Positions 22,071 through 35,400 of a stretch of 64,000 nucleotides of DNA are shown piece by piece. The stretch covers positions 18,109,001 through 18,173,000 of the forward strand of contig NC_091972.1 of the NCBI RefSeq assembly GCF_036711975.1, in the 5' to 3' direction. A program made the translations under genes and the position numbers. Under the pieces are notes generated by a model. The model was not told the origin of the DNA, ran no database searches, and worked only from the letters and a program-made list of their open reading frames with translations. This DNA is from Onthophagus taurus. Lineage: Eukaryota; Arthropoda; Insecta; Coleoptera; Scarabaeidae. The stretch's first letter is position 1, and every line of letters begins with the position of its first letter.

Positions 22071-22639
22071 AACTGGTCTGGCACCAACTGCAATACAAAA
22101 TTCTTCTCTGCAAATATTGCAGAAAACAATGGTGTATTTAATTGATTACGGTGGTTTTCCGAATAGTAACGTCACATGAAAAAATAACACAATATGAGTA
22201 TGAAAAAGTGTTAATAAAAGTGTCCTCTTTCCAATGAACCAACCCGTTTTGAAAAATAACTTAGTTTTTGAGAAAACAATATTTGAAGTTTTGATAAAAT
22301 TTTCGATGTTGCAATCCTTGTGGAAATATCGCCAATTATTAATTAAAGTATCCTCGTTTTAGAGTTGTCAAAAAAGTTCATTTTGTATCTTGGATCCAAA
22401 TAAGTTGACATATCTTATCAACTTTCTTATTAATTTTGATTCAAATATAGCAATAATGTGGCAATAGGGTATCACTTCAGAAATGCACCAGAAATTATAA
22501 CCATAATATCCGGATAGATATGCCGAATATCCGGTATCCGGCTTTTCGCATAATCACTATCCGTTCCATCACTAATGTGTACTATATGTTGGACGGTGGG
22601 CATTCGGGTTGCTCTTATTTTTTGTATTATTCTAGAGGT

Positions 22640-23565
22640 TCCTGGTTAAACGAGGCTTTGATTTAAGGCTGGTAGAAAACTTCGATTCTTTGGCCGTTTT
22701 TCCACCAGAGAATGCTTGCGGAGATCAAACCGTTGAAGATTCTGGAGAGGAGGATGCAACAAACCTAAATAATTTGCCTGGACCACAACTTTAAGCTCCA
22801 GTTGAAATAAATTTCTTCAGACGACGAAATTCCTCTTTCAGTCTTGAGAGTAAAGAAAGCAAGAGTAGAAAAAATACGAAAAATGGAAAAGTTATAAATG
22901 GACGGATAACGACGTGGAGCCTAATAACATAATTTTTAATGGCCAAGTTGATGAAAATGACAGCCATATAAGCTCTTTGGAGCTATTTTCACTTTTCTTT
23001 GATGTGAAATAGTGGATCTAATAGTAATCGAAAGTAATCGTAATAAAAGCATTCATAGATGTACTACTACTCAGTGGATACATGCAAGCACCAAGAAGGA
23101 GTATGAAAGAGACAGTCAAAATGTGTTGGTGTCTGAAGCAATAAGTCGAAATAATTTTGAATATTATGTCCCATTTTCATCTTGCAGATACTACTAAAAT
23201 AGAAGCAAGAGAGAAATTCGCAAAGATTAGGCCTTTATTCCAACATCTACATAAAAATTTTTTAGAAAGTAGTATTTGCGAGGAGATGAATTGCGTTGCT
23301 GAACTCATGATACTAAAAAGAATTGCCACCACACTGCTATTACAGAATAAAAAATAGAAGCATTCCTCAAGAGGACATACGTCACGCAATGAAGGTATAT
23401 ATATTCGATTTGATCACAAGGACCACTACATCATACCTCAAGATAAGCAAACTAGATGCATTCATTGTCATCAGAAGACCATCACTAGATGATTGAAGTG
23501 TGAAAAGGGCCTACACGTGAAGTGCTTCCTTTCGTATCATACACAAACTAACAATTAGGTTTGTT
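22640..23565 (+). pseudogene. piggyBac transposase remnant
   Basis: Pieces in several frames follow piggyBac order: EPNNIIFNG (about 22915-22945), an acidic LFFDVEI and VIESNRNKSI segment (to 23060), MSHFHLADTTKIEAREK and KIRPLFQHLHKNFL (23160-23270), then RFDHKDHYIIP, RCIHCH and GLHVKCFLSYH (23405-23545), the C-terminal cysteine-rich domain. The DDD core between them is largely deleted. Many stops are present, so it is inactive. Confidence 0.75.
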
Positions 23566-23689
23566 ACTCCTTAAATGACCAGCGTACTATATATAGTACG
23601 GCTTGAACTTTGTATTTTTCAAAATAAATTCAACATCTACTCATAAACAACCACCAAATTTGTATGGGCATATTTGAGTTCAACTTGTA

Positions 23690-23960
23690 GTAAATACAGA
23701 TTCATAAATGTTTGTCATACTTATCGCAGCATTTTAGATGCAAATGCATATTGCATTTTTTACAAATAAATGGACTATGCACATGGCATATTTTACAACG
23801 ACGTCTCATTTTGATATTTGACTGAATATGATTTTTCTGTTTTGCACTTGGAAATGATAAATGTGACGTTCGTGATGAAGTAGGTGCAGAATCGGCATAA
23901 TCCATTGACAAATCTTCAGCCAACAGAAGATCTCTGCAATAGCACTTCTAAATATTAACT
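23690..23960 (-). pseudogene. second piggyBac C-terminal fragment
   Basis: On the minus strand, MRRRCKICHVHSPFICKKC and MHLHLKCCDKYDKHL form the cysteine-rich C-terminal domain of a piggyBac transposase, preceded by a linker with PSAKQKNH. It faces the previous remnant tail to tail and belongs to a different, more AT-rich copy. Confidence 0.65.
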
Positions 23961-24234
23961 GATCCATTACTGGAGCCTTTTCATAGTTTTAAATTAGTAT
24001 ATGTTATTTCCATGCGTTGTCACGAAGATATATTTTTTTGCTTTTCATATCATCATAATATATCTTCTATCAGTTTCAAATGGTAAAACAGAAGAAAAGT
24101 TAGATAGTACAGTTACATTGACATTATCTTTTGGCAAAGACTAGAGGGCAAAGAAAAGAAGAGAAAAAAAACGTAAAACTCATTCTAACGAAAATTTATA
24201 AGCTCTATTTATTATTGAAAATAAGAACAAAAAT

Positions 24235-24335
24235 GATGATTTCTTGGTAAAATGTAAGATTTGTAGTGGACGATCTTCTATAGCAAAACATATTGAAACA
24301 ATGAAACACAAATCACATCTAAATGCAAAAGGTTG
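24235..24335 (+). pseudogene. zinc-finger remnant, transposon-derived
   Basis: The frame VKCKICSG...IAKHIETMKHKSHL has a CX2C...HX4-5H pattern like the BED or related fingers of DNA-transposon proteins. Stops lie close on both sides and no further domain is seen. Confidence 0.4.
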
Positions 24336-24640
24336 ATATCCAAATTATGGAAATGTTTTAAAGCTGGGGAATTTGAATCAAATTGTAAAAACTTAATTAT
24401 GGAAGGAACTTTGCTATACTAACAAAATAATAAAAAAGTTTGTTGATACTGAATGTTCTTGTAAAAAAACTAAATTTTGCTAAATTTAAAGCGTATTGCA
24501 AAGAAATGTTATTCTAAGAATGAAATCATAAAGAAATTACATCGAATTAAATCAAACAAGACATTTGTTTAAAAATGTGCCCAATCAATCCTTATAAACA
24601 TTTATTATTAATATTATAACTGAGATATGATACTATATAA

Positions 24641-24843
24641 CAGTGGTGTCCATAACGTCGATCGCGAAGCCATTTTGAGTCGATCGCCAACAAAATTTGA
24701 ATCTGAAATATCTATATCTGGACCTCAGAGCCAAAAAAAGGAAGGTTAGTTTTAAAATATAAAAAAAGATTTTAAACCCTTCGGTCGATTTAAGACATTT
24801 ATATAAAAAGTCGATCTTGATCAAACATTAGTGGACACCACTG
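24641..24843. mobile_element. 203-bp hAT-type MITE with intact target duplication
   Basis: The ends are CAGTGGTGTCCA and its exact inverse, flanked by the same 8 bases, CTATATAA, at 24633-24640 and 24844-24851. An 8-bp duplication and CAGTG ends are typical of hAT elements. It has no coding capacity. Confidence 0.9.
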
Positions 24844-25055
24844 CTATATAATAATTGTAAACAAAATAAATTTCAATAACACTTTTCAATGTAACTTTTA
24901 ATTTCAATATCAACGGTAGTTGAACACCTAAACCTTTGATCGTCGATGATTTACTGTTGTTTGTCTATCACCATACGACAAGTTTTTCTTTATAAAAATT
25001 CCGTTTTTCAAATTACACCTTAATTTAATTTAACATGTAGAAGGGCACGTTTTAC

Positions 25056-25063
25056 TATAAATA
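25056..25063 (+). promoter_or_regulatory. TATA box of the Gly/Tyr gene
   Basis: TATAAATA within TTTACTATAAATA, 90 bases before the start codon. The 13-base string is the same as upstream of the two minus-strand Gly/Trp genes. An initiator-like TCAGT follows at 25101-25105. Confidence 0.75.
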
Positions 25064-25152
25064 CAAAACAAAACTCCATACGAAATCATAACAACTTGTA
25101 TCAGTATCAAACTACTCTTGACAAATATACAAATAATAACAAAATATTCATC

Positions 25153-25527
25153 ATGTTAAAGGTAAAAAATATAAAATATTATAAAAAAAAAATCTTTATC
25201 ATCAATTATTTTTAGATTTTCCTTTGCACCACCTTATTTTTTGCCATTGCTTGGTCATATCCAGCTGAGCAAATATCTAAAAGAGATGATTATGGTGGAT
25301 TGGGAGGATTAGGCGGATTAGGAGGATATTATGGTGGTTTAGGAGGAGGATATTATGGAGAATTTTTAGGAGGAAGTTACTTGGGTTATGGAGGTTATGG
25401 GGGATATGGTGGATATGGTGGATTAGGAGGATTAGGTGGATATGGAACTGGAATGGGAGGAGGTGGTTATGGAAGAAGAAGTCCTAATTATGGTGGAAAT
25501 CGCAGAACTGGTGGATATTGGTGGTAA
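25153..25527 (+). CDS. secreted Gly/Tyr-rich peptide
   Basis: Exon 1 (25153-25161) encodes Met-Leu-Lys; after a 54-bp GT-AG intron, exon 2 (25216-25527) completes 106 residues. The signal peptide is IFLCTTLFFAIAWSYPAEQ, resembling the MVWSYPANE junction of members 1-3, so this gene links the two sub-groups. After KRDD the rest is Gly/Tyr/Leu repeats (GGLGGLGG, YGGYGGYGGYGG) and a basic end RRSPNYGGNRRTGGYWW. The KR after the signal peptide could be a processing site. Similar Gly-rich proteins are found in insect cuticle, silk and immune responses. An AATAAA overlaps the region just after the stop. Confidence 0.85.
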
Positions 25528-26413
25528 ATAAATAAAAATGTTTATCAACTTTTTTGTTGGGGAATTCAATACACTTTATATATGCTATTAAAAATACTGC
25601 CTATTAACAGACATTTTATTAAACTAATAAAAACTTTTAAATTATAAAAAAATTTTAATTTTTTTTGAACAACACTACTCAATAACCTTCAATTAAATAA
25701 ATTGCTGCTGTTATTTATTACAATATAACGTAACAAATTTAAATACAAACGATTACATTTAATTGAGTATAATTACTACTACCACGTCCATAAATTTGTT
25801 TATATAAGTTTAAACATTGTTATATTTATTATAGGCAACCCAAATGACATCAATTATTAAAAGAAACTATAAAAATTTATTTTTTAATATTAATTAATGT
25901 GTGCCTAAACAACAACAATTAACACACATAATCAATAAAAACATTAATTTATTCTAAATTCTTACTATTTTCATTTCAACAATTAATGTTTAAAAAACCT
26001 AATTCTTAAATATAAAATCATCCAAATGTTTTAATTCTCTTACAGTGATTAAAATGTAATTAAAACGTCGATTGTAGTAATAAACTTATTTTCTGAGAAT
26101 TATTAAAATAAATTTAACTATGCAACTTAATTTCGCTATGAATGTTCAAAAAATCTAATCATTAAACGTCAACGTCAAAAATCAACACGGTTTTTTTGTA
26201 CAACTGTCAAAACAAGCAAAACTTAACCAACACACAAATAGACCATAAAAAATTGCGCTCAAAGCATGTGTTTTTCGACGTGTCAGCGTTCGTTCGATTT
26301 CCTTTCGTAAAGGATCCGAAAAAGAACGCCGATTCCTTGTCGAAGGTCGTCGCCGGAAAATTTTATTAACCTTCGTCGAGTCATAAAGAAAAATAGTAAG
26401 GTAAGTATTCGTC
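25528..26413. other. SCAPER upstream region
   Basis: AT-rich to about 26160, then a GC-richer 250 bases likely to hold the SCAPER promoter and 5' UTR. A strong donor-like AAGGTAAGT sits at 26398-26406, just before the start codon; an in-frame TAA at 26402-26404 sets the first Met. Confidence 0.5.
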
Positions 26414-29400
26414 ATGGAAGAAGTGAAGCTTTTAGTCCAAGAGGAAGGTCGAGAGGCAAGGAACCTTTTAGCCTTTAACATTACCGTAGGTGATAATTTG
26501 AGAAATGGTAAGATTTATTTTTTTGAGTTTGACAGATGGTTTTTGATGGGTTGTTTTTGTTTCTAATTAAGGTAAAGTTTCTCGAAAACCACCTTGTTTT
26601 CCAAGAATAAGTGAGGGGAGGAGATCTGGAAAGGCTACCTCGAGGACTTTGTTGGGAAGAACTGGAGCTAGGATTCGATCGGCTTCCACCGGGAGGGATA
26701 AAAAATCGGAGTTGAGAGCAAGATATTGGGCCTTGTTATTTGAAAATCTTCAAAGATCTGTAAGATTAAATCTAAATTCTTTTTTAAAAAAATAATGACA
26801 ATTAAGAAAAATATCTTGTCACTTTGACATTTAATTTGTCAAAAAAATTTTTTTATTTAGTGCTTTAACAATTCAAAGCTTTTATTTATTATTGATAAGT
26901 AACGTTAATATGAACTATTTTGATATAACATAAGTTATTTTTGTTAATTTTTGATTTATTTGTTATGAGCTGTCATTTAAGGAACTAATAATTAATACCA
27001 ACTTAAACAAAATGAATTAAATTTAATTTAATCTGAGTAATTTTTAATGATTTCTTTTTTTAATTTTAGGTTGTTGAAATTTAAAAACTATTTTGATATA
27101 ACATAAGTTATTTTTGTTAATTTTTGATTTATTTGTTATGAGCTGTCACTTAAGGAACTAATAATTAATACCAACCTAAACAAAATGAATTAAATTTAAT
27201 TTAATCTGAGTAATTTTTAATGATTTCTTTTTTTAATTTTAGGTTGTTGAAATTTATAAACTATTTTGATATAACATAAGTTATTTTTGTTAATTTTTGA
27301 TTTGTTTGTTATGAGCTGTCATTTAAGGAACTAATAATTAATACCAACTTAAACAAAATTAACTATGTTTAATTTAATCTGAGTAATTTTTAATGATTTC
27401 TTTTTAATTTCAGGTTGTTGAAATTTATAACACAGTGGAAACCCATGAAAGTTTAACTGAATGTCAAGAAGTAATTTTAGTTCTTGAAAATTATTTAAGA
27501 GACTTTAATGGATTAGCTGAATGGTTTAGATTAAAATGGGAGTATGAAAATACACCACTTCCTCAACGTCCAACATCTTTAGCTTGGGATATTTGCAAAA
27601 CTAATTTGACTAAAACATCAAAATCAGGGAAATCAACTCCAGTTGGATCTGGAAGAGCCAGTCCAAATGTTACTGGGAAAATAAGTCCTAAACCGGCATC
27701 CTTGAAAAATCAAATTCAAGCAGGAAAAGAAAATACAGAAAATTTAGATAATTCAACTGTAAACAGTAAAGAAATTAAAAATATTTTAAATGAATCAGTT
27801 GTTTTAGAAAATGAAATTGAAAAAGATTCATCAAACATAACCTCAACTACATCAGAAATAAAATCTGAGGAAATAAAAGTGGTTGTAATTGATGAAGTAA
27901 AACATGTTGATTCTCCAAGTGAAGATCAAAGAACTTATGACATATTTCGGAAGGTTGGGGTACAAAGTGCTGAAAAAGGAACAAGTACAGAGGATGATTT
28001 CCCTAAATTACCCCCAACAAAACGTTTTAATGTCGTTAAAGTGAGTCAAGAATGTCAAACAGAGGAGGAAAGAAAGGTTTCACCCACAAAATCAAAATTG
28101 GATACAAAATTAGAATCGAAATCGATTAAATCAACGCCAATAACTCCAAGACCAGCTTATTCCACCGCTTTAAGTCGAAGTGTTTCTGTTAAGGCTGTTA
28201 AAGTGGCTAAAACAGAAACAATTTCAAAGTCGTCATCGACCCCAATTGTCCAACAACAGAGAATTAATAAACCAAAAGCACTTTCATCGCGTACTTTACC
28301 TCATAATAACGTTGAAAATCCTCAATTATCAAGAAGTAAAACTATTGGAGATATTAAGCAAAGTGTTAATAAACCAGGATCAAGGCCAATGTTTAGATTG
28401 AGTACACGGCCGGATCCGATTGTTGCTAAAAATGCAATAAATAATATAAAATTACCAGAAAAAAAAAGTGTGCGAAGTTCAAATTTGGTTAAAAATAATC
28501 AGTCTACTTCGGCGTTATCTTCAAAAGTGAATAAAACGAATGATTTTGGAAGCTCAGTTGAAACTTTAGTAAATCAAAATATAAAAGATGTTAATTTAAC
28601 TGAAACTAGCAATAGTATAACAAGTTCTGTAGAAACTTTAAGTAACGAAAATAATAAAAAAGAAAATTTAACAACTGATGGTTGGCTAACAGTTCGAAGA
28701 TCAAGATTCAGAAATAATAATAATGGAAAAGGTGGTAATCGAAAATCTGATACTGTTTTATCTTGGGCAACAAGATTTCATCAGATTACCGCCACAGCGA
28801 GTCTGCCAGCTTTAGCTTTATTACCAGAAAATAATAATATAGAAAACATAACTTCAAAAATCTCGTCACCAAGAGAAAAAAATCAAGAAAAAGAAGAAAT
28901 TTCAAAAGAAACTGTTAAAAAGCGACCTCAAATGCTTCGATCCCATACAACTTTAAGCAAAGTAACAATTCCCAAAAATGATTTAACACCCAGAAAAATG
29001 CCCGAAAAAAGCAAAACAAATTTAAATTTAAAAAAATCGACGGAGCGCGAAAAGTTTGAAAATAAACGTAAAAAAAGTATGGAATTAGTCGATTCTGAAA
29101 CCGACGATGAAACCAAAATGAAAGAAAAAGATTCCGATTTCGATTTAGTTTGCGAAGAAGAGCATCGCAAGAAAGCCAAACAATTAACCGAAGAAGAAGA
29201 GCGTTTAAACAAAGAAATCGAAAAATTACAAGGATTAGAAATTGAGGTTGATACAGAAACCGATGGAACCGAAACCGAAACAGATTGCGAATTACAAGAG
29301 TCATCCCAAATTAATGCGTCAATCGACGACGATGATATATCTTTGGAAACTCGATATGAGCCAATGCTAGCAGAAATGTCTTGGGGTGAAAGAGTTGATA

Positions 29401-32400
29401 TTTTAGAAACGTTAAAAGCTTTAGTTGCAAGACATCCCGGAAGAGCGCTCGAATTACACCAAAAATTATCAAATCCATCTCGAAAAATTTCATTATCAGA
29501 AACAATAAGAAGATATCAAGCAAAGCAAATGAAGGCACAACAACGAAGGCAAGATCTCCAACAAGAAAAAGCCAATAAACTTCAAACTTTATTAGCTAGA
29601 GTTCAAGATGTAAAAGCTGCAAAATTACAATTAATCGAGGAAAAACGCAAAAGAATGGAAATCCGATTACAACGCGCCGCACAAAACAGAAATCGCCATC
29701 TTAAAGGAATCGTTAGAAAGGCTCATAACGAAGAGGAAAAATTAAAAGAAATCGCTTTTATCAACGAATTAGAAGCGCAAAATAAACGACACGACTTTAT
29801 GGTTTCTTGGCGTGAACAACGCGGGAGGATTCAAGTAATTCACGAAGATCGGAAAAAAAGAAAAGTTGAGAAAGCACTCAAAGAAGCCGCAGTCGAAGAA
29901 CGGAGGAAAGCTTTAGAAAAGGAAAGATTAGAAAAATTAGATAGGATGCAATCCGAAAGGAAACAAAGGGATGAAAGAATTGGGCAACAACAACAACAAA
30001 GAGAACGAGAACGACAGGAATTAGCGCGAGAAAAAGCTAGGGATCGCGAAGAACGACTCTCCGCATTACATGCCCAACAACTAGCTTCAACCCAAGAACT
30101 TCAAAAACGAATTGTTCAAAAACAAGAAGAATCTGCGAGAAGGCACGAAGAAAATATGGAACAAATTCGACAAAGAGCATTGGAATTATCAATTCATCGA
30201 TGTTACACTGAAGATAATCAAGCCCCTAATATCACTCCTTATACAACGCCTAAAATATGTACAACTTGTAACGTTTTTATTAAATCCGAAGTTTATTTGA
30301 TGAGTCATCTTCGCGGGCGATTACATCAAGAATTAATTAAACAAAACAACCAAAACATTTTAACCGAACAAGAATTAGAAGAATACAATCTTAAAAATAT
30401 AGTTGATGCTCCCGTCGATAAAGAAGATCCCAAAGAAACAGCTGCGAAAGAACGGGGGAAAACCCATCGAAAACGATGTAAGAAAATCCGGCAAAGAATG
30501 GCTTTAAAAGGGGCTGAATTCGAAACGGCTTATAAAAAGAAAGATATTGATTGTGCCAATAAAAAAAATTATAATCGTAATATAAACACAATATCCAGTA
30601 TTACCAATCAAGCCCCTCAAGGTTGGTCGGCAGCGACATCTAGTCAATTAGATCGAATTTTGAATGAATTATCTCGATTATTAACGAAAGGTGGAAATGA
30701 TGATCTCTTAGTATTCCAAAATGTGAATGGATTCGGTGTTTTGGGCAAATTATTTCAGTTGAGTCAAGATGCTCATTCCCCGATTGCAATAAAGTAAGTG
30801 AAAAATACAAAAATGTTACGGTTTGTTTAAGGACTTTATTGGTTTCAGAAGTTTAGTGATTGCGTGCAATTTATGGCAGCTGGCCTGTAAAAATAGCGAT
30901 GCGGGGGTTAAAAATTCAGAATATGTTGTGTTGTCCAATCGATTAACTCCTGCTTTGGATCTTTTACATACAAAGCTTAAGGTAAGTTTCTTTTTGATTT
31001 TAATAACTGTGTTTTGTTTATTAAATTTTTAAATATAACATCCAAAAAATGTTTTTTTGGTATAATAGGTTATAATTTTGTTCATATAGATATAAATGGT
31101 GGTTGGTGAATGTGATATAGTGCACCTAAACTATTTGAAAACACTTTACAAATATTATTTGTGTATATGTGATCTGTTTTAAACATACAGTCTGTTTTCC
31201 TAAGACACTTATTGTAACTGTAGGTACTGAAACATGCTAAGTTTGAAGGTTTTGGTTTAATTTGAAGGTTTAAGTCGATTTTTGTTCTTTCAACATACTT
31301 TTAACCTAAAAAAATAATACACCTCAAAGTTTGTCACGTGACATTTTTCAGGCTGCTATATTTTCACTGATTTTAACAGTATTTCAATGGGTATGTTCGG
31401 CAGGTATCAACAGTTGAATTAAATCAGTCAGCTAGTTGTAGGAGCTTTAACACAGCGGAACGAAATCGGCTGAACAAGCAATTGAGAATTAGCGATTTAG
31501 CATAACCTAAAAGTATGGCCAACAATAATATTTTTGAAAATTTTGTGCTATTACAAGAGATAGTGGATGATGCGTTTCTGCATTAATAATATTCATTTTT
31601 ATACAGTTTTGTCAGTTTTCAAAATTAAAGGAGAGAAACAAAAAATGTTAATCCTAACCTAGAATTTCACAACTACTGACAAACTAAGCGCCCATTACTT
31701 ATGCTGAGATATTTACTAAACTGGTTCGTAACAGCGCTTACTTAGCGTATCGTTCAGCCGCCACTGCTAATATAGAAACTCAACAGTTGACACCGGCTGA
31801 ACGTGCCCATTGTGTCGTGACAAACAGTTTGTTACGTATTAATTGGGTTGTGCAGTGTTAGTTTGTGATTCACCAAATATGGCTCAATATTTACCCTGAC
31901 AAGGTAAGTATTTTTTTGAAAGCTTTGTAAACAAAGTTACTTTTATAAAAGATCCTTTAAATAATATATGTATGAGCAGTTATCCTATTTTGTTTTGGAT
32001 TATGCACTGAAAGTCTGAGTAGAATTTTATCGCGGGTAAACCAGTGCTTAGATGGCATACAAGGTGATGGATTCGCTCTCATATTCTTTAACATAGCGCT
32101 AGAGAAAGTCATTAATGAGTTGCAAATTGACCAGAATGGTACCATTAGTATTAAAGAGAGGCGATTAATAGCATACGCAGATGACATCATCATAATGGGA
32201 AGATCCAAACAAGGAATGAAGATAAAATCCAAAGTTATGGGATTGAAGACAGCACAAAGGCTAGTACGAAATTTTAGCAGTATTTGAATGGAAGGAAATC
32301 TCAGTATTAAGGAAAGTCTTGATCCAATAAACGAAGGCGACGGTTGGAGAATTCGATATAGCCACGAAGTAGGGAAGATATACAAGGACCTGGATATTGT

Positions 32401-35400
32401 GAGATTTGTAAATATATGAAGACTTCAGTGGGTGGGACAGGTGTAACGAATGGATGAAAGAAGGGTTCATAAAAGAGTAATGATAGGTCAACTGGCCACA
32501 AACGACCAAGGGGAAGACCTCGAACGCGATGGCAAGATAACATAAACAGGGATGCTTTGGAGTTAATTTGAAATTGAAGGCGAGAAAGCTCATACAGAAT
32601 ACCGCCAACAAAAGCAAAAGTATTATAATCGCCGAATATGTCGCCGTTCTCTAGCGTTTTTTTTTTTCAAAGCAAAAGGTAAAAAAGTAGCTAAGATCAA
32701 AGAGCATTAAGATCATTCAGAACTTGGACTATGTGGCGAGTACTATGTGTTTACTATGAGTTTTTGGAAAGTACTAAAACGGGATTAGAAAAGTTAGCGC
32801 TGGTTAGATAATATTTTTATTGGAATATAAAGTAGATATGTTCTGAATATAGAACCTTACTCTTTCCATGAAATTTCCGATGATGTTGCTGCAGACCTGC
32901 GGCTTAAAGTCACGGTTGGGTTGGGTTAGGTTGGATTTAGTATTGCAACGATCTCTTGATAATTATTAAGGATTGAAACAGGAAACTTAATTTACCCAAT
33001 AGATTTCTTTTGTGTACATTGTGAGGCCTTATTTTTTTACTTACTTCGTTACTGTGACTAGCGGGCAATTTACACTTCTTACAAAAAGCTGTTCAATGAC
33101 CTTCTTTTCATCCATTTAACTCTAGAAAGATAATTATATTGTGATGTACGAAAAAGATAGTCATGCGTAAAATTGATCCGTGAGCTTTACCTAACTTTAA
33201 TCTCAAGTTTTAGAATAAACCAATCTTTATTATAAAGGATGTTTATTACACCTGTGGCAAAAATTCAAGAGGTTATTCTTTGGGCTATTCTAAGAATATT
33301 TTGTAATTTAATGATTTTTGGAAATCCACTTTTTTTCAAAGATAGCAAAATAAAATTTTTGATATTTTTAAAGTTACTAATGTAGCCGAAATAAAAGTAT
33401 TTTTTAACAACATTCCGATTACTAAGTCTGTTGAAAACAAATACAGTTCATTCATTATTAATATTTTGTTATTTTAATTGAATACATCTCTCGATTGACG
33501 ACTGTTGAATTTGCCGAGACTGAGTGACGTTTGCTTATATATATATTTTTTTAGTATTACTTTATTAACTATTATTAATGAAGTCCTCTATGATGAATCG
33601 CTATACGAACGCCGAGATGACTGACATGCATTTTATTTATGGGCTGGTTGATGGTAATTCATTGAAAGCTGCATTGACCGATTTCGCCACCGTAATATTC
33701 CTGATTGAAAAATCTTCTAAATTATTCATCAACGTCTTCATGAAACAGGCTCATTGAAACGTAGTGGAGGATCAGGCAGGTCAATAACAGTCAGAACGGT
33801 AGAACTAGAAGAGAATGTGTTGAACATAATAGAGGAAGAACCAGGCATTTCTACTCGAATAATTGCAAATACTTTAAATGTAAGTAATGGGACTGTTTGG
33901 AAAATTCTTAAAAATTATTTGTTGTACCCACCATTTACAGTGCGTTCAACCACTTGTACCTGCTGATTTTCGTTCATGTTTAGCATTCTGTCAATGGATC
34001 TTGGACAAATTGGTTCAAATCCATCAACTACTCAGTTTGATTCTTTTTACTGATGAAGCGAATTTTTCAAGAAATGCATGCAATAAGGAATTACAATAAT
34101 CATGTGTGGACTGATGATAATCCATATGAACTAAGTGAAGAACGCTTTCAACATCAGTTCTCGTTGAAGGTTCGAATTGTGGGTAATTGGCTAGTTGGAC
34201 CAGTATTTCTACCAAGAAGATTTACTGGCGAGTGTATTGCAACTGTTTTGAACAAACGTTACATCAGTTTCTAGAGGATGCACCATTGGAATTAAGAAAT
34301 TAAATGTGGTTTATGCACGATGGTGCGTTAGCGCTTTCTAGTAAGGTTGCTCGTGAATTTTTGACAGTAAGATATGGTGTTCGCTGGATTGGTCGAGGTC
34401 GAACTGACTTGTGGCCTGCCCGATCCCCGGACTTAAACCCCCTGGATTTGTTTCTATGGGGCAATCGTAAATCTTTAGTTTATAGTAAACTCCTGGACAA
34501 AATTAACGCACCTCTTTATCTTGTACGTTATCTTGCATGAATATAAAATTAGGACCCAAAATAGTAGCAAATGGCATTACGTGTTAAAGTACGATGTTTT
34601 CCAGGTAATAATCCGCATTCATAGAACTCGCACGTATAGGGACCAACGCACTACACGCTGTGCGAGCGTCGAAGCAAATGGCTCCCAAAAACATTACAGA
34701 GCCGCCACCAAACGGCACCCTTGGAGCAATGTTACAACTTGCAAATCTCTCTCCTTGTCTTCGCCATACACGCTCATGTCCATCAGGAGATTTTAAGCTA
34801 ACCCTCGTTTCGTCAGAGAATAAAATCTTTTTCCAATCATTAACAGACCAATGTTGGTGATTTCGGGCAAAACGCAATCTTTGAACTTTGTGCTCTCTAG
34901 TAAATAATGGTTTATTTGCTGGTATCCTGTTCTTTAATTCGGCTTGAGCGGATACTCGCAGAAAACGATCATCCCTTTGATTGGTACATCGTTTTCGTCC
35001 TTGCCCTGATCTTCGAATGTGAGATCCAGTTTCCATAAACCGTCTAATCATACAACTTATGCTGGAATGATTCCTTCCTAACACATTGGCAACATAACGC
35101 ATCGAGTACCCCTCATCCAGTAGAGTTGATGCTCGTACTGCCTCTTCCACCGAGAAATTTCTTTGGTGATTCATTTTTTGCACTGGTAGATGAAAATTGA
35201 CTAAACCGTAACTTAAAAAAAACAGTGTTTTAATCAAAAGCGGTTTTAACTACGGTTTATAACCTTAAAAACAAGGTATTCTTTGACAATATTTGTTTTA
35301 AATGTCAAAGAAGATCCATAGCTTACTAGCAGTAAAGCTAGTAAATTACAACTTATCATTAATTAAAAAATGCTGGAAAACTGTAAGTGGTGCGTTAATT

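Larger units (their letters stand above)
20724..22574 (-). mobile_element. hAT-type DNA transposon remnant
   Basis: Both ends carry TAGTGRTGGAACGGATA as inverted repeats, followed by clusters of ATCCGG words, a pattern typical of hAT elements. No matching 8-bp target duplication is evident, so the ends may have been rearranged. The inside holds a transposase N-terminal remnant (21792-22070) and a LINE endonuclease fragment (21037-21402). Confidence 0.7.

Noticed and set aside
25300-25527. Gly-rich peptide starting at an internal codon
   Set aside because: Starting there would lose the signal peptide; the spliced start at 25153 with TATA box gives a complete secreted protein.
28915-29304. 129-codon antisense frame inside SCAPER exon 3
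   Set aside because: Shadow of the coding strand, with Phe/Arg/Leu bias expected from Glu/Lys-rich codons; no independent evidence.
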